NCBI GenBank assembly: GCA_024401275.1
Contig: JAKSLJ010000017.1
Span: forward strand, 1-63,315
DNA from: Bacteroidaceae bacterium
GTDB lineage: Bacteria > Bacteroidota > Bacteroidia > Bacteroidales > Bacteroidaceae
Direction of reading: 5' to 3'
DNA length: 63,315 nucleotides
Of this stretch, positions 59,857 through 63,315 are shown in pieces; the first letter of the stretch is position 1; the number at the start of each line of letters is the position of its first letter. The notes under the pieces are model-generated. The model saw only the letters and a list, made by a program, of their open reading frames with translations, was not told where the DNA came from and did not search any database. The translations under genes were made by a program, and so were the position numbers.

Positions 59857-61962
59857 GAGTGTTATTCTTATACCGACATAAGCCATGGCCCCTTCAATAG
59901 GTCCCCAGACTTGAGTTGCGTCAAATGTAGATTGCCACGGATTGTCAGCACCAATGATAGGATTCTTTATCTTGTAGTTTGTAAGATTCTCGCCACCGAC
60001 ATATATGCTGAAATGGCGGAACTCGCGTGTCACTTGTGCCTGAAGCTGGAAATAGGCAGGAGTTTTCTCGTTGTTGTACAGACGCTGTTCGCCGTTCAGC
60101 TGTCCGGTAACATCAAACTGCCAAAGTTCCATCGGGGTCTTGTACGACAGCGTGAGAAGTCCTTTATACTTAGGTGTCAGAGGTCGTTCGCGCAGAACGC
60201 CATCGTAAGTGGTGCGTGCGTCATTATAGCGGAAAGCACCAGTTGCCGTGAATCCTTCGAAGAAAGGATAGGTGGCATCTATCTGCAGAGTGTGGCTGTA
60301 GCTCTTGCCATGAAGCTGTTCAAAGAAGAAGTTTTGCTCACAGCAGTTTACCCGCTTACTGTCAACATTCACCACAAGTTGCTTCAGGAAGTCTGTGTAG
60401 TAGTATTCCGCATTCAGTTCAAGAGTCTTTTCGCCAACAGGTATATTGAAATTGGCTGATATTCCGTAGTTCCATGCTTCCTCGCGGAAGAATCCAAATC
60501 CGCTCTTTGTCTCTTTTTCGCCGCAGAACAGTCTGCCACTTGCCATCAACGGTACGTTCTCTGCCCAGGCATTTGCCGTACGATAGCCTTTGCCAGCAGA
60601 TGCTCGAAGGGTAATGACGCTTGAAGGAGAATATTTCAGATGAAGTCGTGGAGTGACGAAGCTTCCCCAAAGATTACTGTAGTCGTAGCGCAAGCCAGCC
60701 ATTGCCGTAAACTTCTCACCGAGTTTGTAGGTATATTGCGCGTAAACTCCAGATACGGTTTCTGAAGACTCTCTCTTATCTCCCTTGAAGGGGGAGTAAA
60801 CCATCTGGAGGGAATAGTCTCCATCTAAGGGAGATGTAGTGGGGCTTTCGTTATAGCGATCATAATTCATTGATGCTCCCGTAGCGAGGTTATGGTACTT
60901 CCCCAAATCGGTTTCGTACATTAGTTGGGCATAGCCGTTGGTCTGCTTAAGATCATAGTCACGCTTTCCGAAACGGTTCTTTGCGTCATGAATGGAACCG
61001 TGGAGCATAAGTGCGACACTCTCGTTGCGGTCGGCATTCAGTGTAATACCGTTCTTCCACTGCAACTCATATCGCTTCACGTCAACATTTGCCATCCAAG
61101 GTTCAAGGCTACTGTGGGAATGCTTCTGGCTGTTGCCACTGACGCGCTCATCCTTCATCAGTTTGATTGAAAGTTGGCTTATCCATCCTGGTGAGACATA
61201 TGCCCAGCGATGCATGAGATTGTATTGGCGAATCTTCGGCATATCCATGAATCCGTCGCCGTTGCCGTCGTGATCTGTCTGGCTGTCTTCATAGTGAAGG
61301 AGGATGCTTGTGGAAAGTTTGTCGGTAAGATGAATGCTTGCATCAGCATTGCCCTCAAACTTCAAGTTTGAGTCGAAATAGGCATTTCCGCGCACGCCGT
61401 CGGTACCTTGAGGCTTGGAGAACTCTATGTTTATCTGTCCCGTGGTACTCTCATAGCCATTCTTCACGCTCGAAGCGCCCTTGCTCACCTGAATGCTCTG
61501 CATCCAAGTGCCGGGAATATAGCCGAGAGAGTAAGGAATGGCAGCACCTCGCAGGTTCGGAACATTCTCCGTAAGCATCTGAACGTATGTGCCGCTGAGT
61601 CCGAGAAGCTTAATCTGCTTGGCACCTGTGGCGGCATCAGAATAGCTAACATCAACGGAAGGGTTGTTGACGAACGACTCGCCGAGGTTGCAGCAGGCAG
61701 CACGGAACAGCTCAGCCTTACCGATGAGTTCCATATTCTGCGTACTGTAGCCTGCTTTGCCGTTCTTTGCCTTCACCACGACTTCCTTCATCTGACGGAC
61801 ACTGTCAGCGAAGTTGTTAGTTTGGCTGTTTGAAGGTTGATTGTTTGCTTGTTGGGTATTTGCCGGCTGAGTGTTTTGCGCACCTACAGCCGTTGTACAT
61901 GCCAAGAAGACAAGCACAGACACCAGTAACTTTAAGTCGTTGTAATACTTATTGATTTTCAT
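59854..61962 (-). CDS. TonB-dependent receptor, probably for a metal complex
   Basis: 702 residues. The signal peptide ends at about 28 (TTAVGAQ), followed by a Gln/Asn/Thr-rich spacer. The plug has VRQMKEVVVKAKNGKAGYST and GKAELFRAACCNLGESFVNN, then VQMLTENVPNLRGAAIPYSL. The 22-strand barrel ends in AMAYVGIRITL. CysCys in the plug and the adjacent HMA protein suggest copper or another soft metal as cargo, which is an inference. Residues about 371-396 (SPLDGDYSLQMVYSPFKGDK core) derive from a G-rich repeat inserted in frame. A strong promoter is present. Confidence 0.93.
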   Translation of the reverse strand: MKINKYYNDLKLLVSVLVFLACTTAVGAQNTQPANTQQANNQPSNSQTNNFADSVRQMKEVVVKAKNGKAGYSTQNMELIGKAELFRAACCNLGESFVNNPSVDVSYSDAATGAKQIKLLGLSGTYVQMLTENVPNLRGAAIPYSLGYIPGTWMQSIQVSKGASSVKNGYESTTGQINIEFSKPQGTDGVRGNAYFDSNLKFEGNADASIHLTDKLSTSILLHYEDSQTDHDGNGDGFMDMPKIRQYNLMHRWAYVSPGWISQLSIKLMKDERVSGNSQKHSHSSLEPWMANVDVKRYELQWKNGITLNADRNESVALMLHGSIHDAKNRFGKRDYDLKQTNGYAQLMYETDLGKYHNLATGASMNYDRYNESPTTSPLDGDYSLQMVYSPFKGDKRESSETVSGVYAQYTYKLGEKFTAMAGLRYDYSNLWGSFVTPRLHLKYSPSSVITLRASAGKGYRTANAWAENVPLMASGRLFCGEKETKSGFGFFREEAWNYGISANFNIPVGEKTLELNAEYYYTDFLKQLVVNVDSKRVNCCEQNFFFEQLHGKSYSHTLQIDATYPFFEGFTATGAFRYNDARTTYDGVLRERPLTPKYKGLLTLSYKTPMELWQFDVTGQLNGEQRLYNNEKTPAYFQLQAQVTREFRHFSIYVGGENLTNYKIKNPIIGADNPWQSTFDATQVWGPIEGAMAYVGIRITL
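60775..60850. repeat. G-rich palindromic repeat inserted in frame in the TonB receptor gene
   Basis: Includes CTCCCTTGAAGGGGGAG, CTCCATCTAAGGGAGAT and TAGTGGGGCTTT; the last 12 bases are identical to part of the murA-rimM spacer repeat. No stop is introduced. Confidence 0.75.
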
Positions 61963-61981
61963 TTATAGCGTTTATCGGCTG

Positions 61982-62013
61982 CAAAGTTAGCAACTATTTA
62001 CTGAATTTGCAAA
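61982..62013 (-). promoter_or_regulatory. Promoter of the TonB receptor-HMA operon
   Basis: TAACTTTG (61989-61982) with TTTG (62013-62010) 20 bases upstream on the minus strand. The leader would be short, under 20 bases. Confidence 0.85.
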
Positions 62014-62065
62014 TATTAGCCATAAAAAGATTCTTGATGAATATTGATGGCGAAACAACAAAAAA

Positions 62066-62086
62066 GGTCAGAAATTAATTCTGACC
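62066..62086 (-). terminator. Intrinsic terminator overlapping the end of the guanylyltransferase gene
   Basis: GGTCAGAA and TTTCTGACC arms around TTAA, then TTTTTTGTTGTTT on the minus strand. The stop codon of the gene lies in the stem. Confidence 0.9.
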
Positions 62087-63136
62087 TGTATATTGCTTAA
62101 TAAGTTGTTCGTCTGCAAGCTTGCAAATAAGCAGGCTGCCGTCGTTCTCCGCCACGATGTAGCCGTCAAGTCCTTGAACGACAACCTTTTTCTCTTCGGT
62201 AGCATGGATGATGCAATTCTTTGTATCGAAGACAGAAATGCCGTCGCCGATGATGGAATTGCCGTAAAGGTCCTTCTTAGTCTGCTGAAGGAGAGAACCC
62301 CATGTGCCAAGGTCGCTCCAGCCGAAGTCGGCAGGACAGACGAAGATTTCCTCTGCCTTCTCCATGATAGCATAGTCGATAGAGATGCTCTCACACTCTG
62401 GGAAGACGCGGTCTATTTCCTCTTGCTCCTTCTCAGAACCGTAAACAGCAAGGAGATCTTCGAAGATGCCGTTGATGGCAGGTGCATACACACGAAGGGC
62501 ATTGACAATTGTCTCAACGCGCCAGATGAAGATGCCCGCATTCCAGAAATAAGAAGCGCTCTTTATGTACTTCTGAGCAGTCTCAAGATCAGGCTTCTCC
62601 TTGAAGGCATCAACACGGAAAATTTCCTTGTTGCGACTTGAGCTGAACGACAAATCTGCCTGGATATAGCCATAACCTGTCTCAGGGCGTGTTGGCTTCA
62701 TTCCGAGAGTTACGATGGCGTCTGTCTCAGCAGTAAACTGCATACACTGCTTGATAACGCGCTGGAACTCCTGAGTATTGAGCACGACATGGTCTGATGG
62801 AGCTACAACAACATTTGCGTTCTTGTCGAGAGACTTTATCTTCCAGCTTACATAAGCTATGCAAGGCGCTGTATTGCGGCGGCAAGGCTCAAGGAGAATG
62901 TTACCCTCAGGCACTTCCGGAAGCTGTTCGCGAACGATGTCTGCATAGTTCTTGTTAGTAACAATCCAGATGTTCTCAGGAGGAACGATACCGGCGAAGC
63001 GGTCGCAAGTGAGCTGTATCAGCGTACGACCAACGCCCAAAACGTCGATAAACTGTTTTGGGCGTTCTGTTGTACTCATAGGCCAGAAGCGACTTCCGAC
63101 GCCTCCAGCCATTATAACGAGATGATTATGATTCAT
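62075..63136 (-). CDS. manC: Mannose-1-phosphate guanylyltransferase
   Basis: 353 residues. The nucleotide-binding signature is IMAGGVGSRFWPMSTTERPK; PSDHVVLN and FKEKPDLETAQKYIKSASYF with WNAGIFIWR follow, as in the family. It makes GDP-mannose from mannose-1-phosphate and GTP. The isomerase domain of bifunctional ManC/AlgA is absent, so this is the short form. It starts 4 bases after pgk, with probable cotranscription. Confidence 0.93.
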   Translation of the reverse strand: MNHNHLVIMAGGVGSRFWPMSTTERPKQFIDVLGVGRTLIQLTCDRFAGIVPPENIWIVTNKNYADIVREQLPEVPEGNILLEPCRRNTAPCIAYVSWKIKSLDKNANVVVAPSDHVVLNTQEFQRVIKQCMQFTAETDAIVTLGMKPTRPETGYGYIQADLSFSSSRNKEIFRVDAFKEKPDLETAQKYIKSASYFWNAGIFIWRVETIVNALRVYAPAINGIFEDLLAVYGSEKEQEEIDRVFPECESISIDYAIMEKAEEIFVCPADFGWSDLGTWGSLLQQTKKDLYGNSIIGDGISVFDTKNCIIHATEEKKVVVQGLDGYIVAENDGSLLICKLADEQLIKQYTGQN

Positions 63137-63140
63137 TTAT

Positions 63141-63315
63141 TAAGCGTTGATAGCTGCAACACCTGGGAGCACCTTACCCTCGATAGCCTCAAGGAGAGCA
63201 CCACCACCAGTAGAGATATAAGATACCTTGTCTGCAAGACCGAACTTGTTTACACAAGCAACAGAGTCACCACCACCGATGAGAGAGAATGCACCGTTAG
63301 CAGTTGCCTCAGCAA
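63141..63315 (-). CDS. pgk: Phosphoglycerate kinase, C-terminal end (cut by window edge)
   Basis: The last 58 residues are present: [20 protein letters not shown], then [20 protein letters not shown] and [17 protein letters not shown]. GGGDSVAxV and STGGGALLE are diagnostic for the PGK nucleotide-binding end. It transfers phosphate between 1,3-bisphosphoglycerate and ADP in glycolysis. The gene runs off the right edge. Confidence 0.95.

Overview
This 63.3 kb window looks like chromosome from a member of the Bacteroidales, most likely a Prevotella-like Prevotellaceae. The evidence is: TAnnTTTG promoter -7 boxes, several with TTTG about 19-20 bases upstream; Bacteroidetes-specific families (GldH, DUF4290, an inositol-phosphate synthase, a GT3-type glycogen synthase next to a DUF3417-type glucan phosphorylase, BspA-like leucine-rich repeat proteins, TonB-dependent outer membrane proteins); and AT-rich spacers full of short palindromic repeats. 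No rRNA, tRNA, CRISPR array, transposase or integrase was seen.

Layout. 1-4703 (minus strand): a four-gene restriction-modification operon with two m5C methyltransferases, a McrB-like NTPase and the start of a McrC-like gene; the order matches LlaJI-type systems. 4704-8819: an accessory island with a hairpin-rich 750-base non-coding stretch, a YoeB-type toxin-antitoxin pair, an internally deleted DUF1016 nuclease gene and an AlbA_2 regulator, with copies of one spacer repeat between them. 8820-25090 (minus): housekeeping genes ino1, nadK, rseP, dxr, rimM, murA, DUF4290, tsaB, trpS, gyrB, a TetR regulator, gldH, ricT, holB and pyrH. 25367-33806 (plus): a small secreted protein, a COG2509 flavoprotein, a Sel1 protein, a DUF2975/HTH pair, a large outer membrane beta-barrel protein and a nucleoside transporter.

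34173-45752 is mostly accessory: a hydrolase with a zinc-ribbon tail, a DUF4143 ATPase, two small unknown genes, then a compact five-gene minus-strand operon (two lipoproteins, a membrane-anchored protein, a DUF4268 nuclease-like protein and a pore protein resembling a potassium channel). Upstream of that operon lies an array of about ten 22-base units in strict register. A short DNA-binding-type regulator between direct repeats and a Ser/Thr kinase fused to leucine-rich repeats follow. 45902-50040 (minus): argR-GNAT-argG with a likely autoregulatory operator, then infC-rpmI-rplT. 50380-54950 (plus): glycogen synthase and glucan phosphorylase. 55159-59424: a truncated AlbA_2 gene, a leucine-rich repeat secreted protein and an AAA/PD-(D/E)XK protein. 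59501-63315 (minus): a periplasmic metal-binding HMA protein with a TonB receptor, mannose-1-phosphate guanylyltransferase and the end of pgk.

The most unusual signals are the 22-base array with its operon, the cassette-like spacing of the 5.3-8.8 kb island, and G-rich palindromic repeats that also appear in frame inside at least two or three coding sequences.
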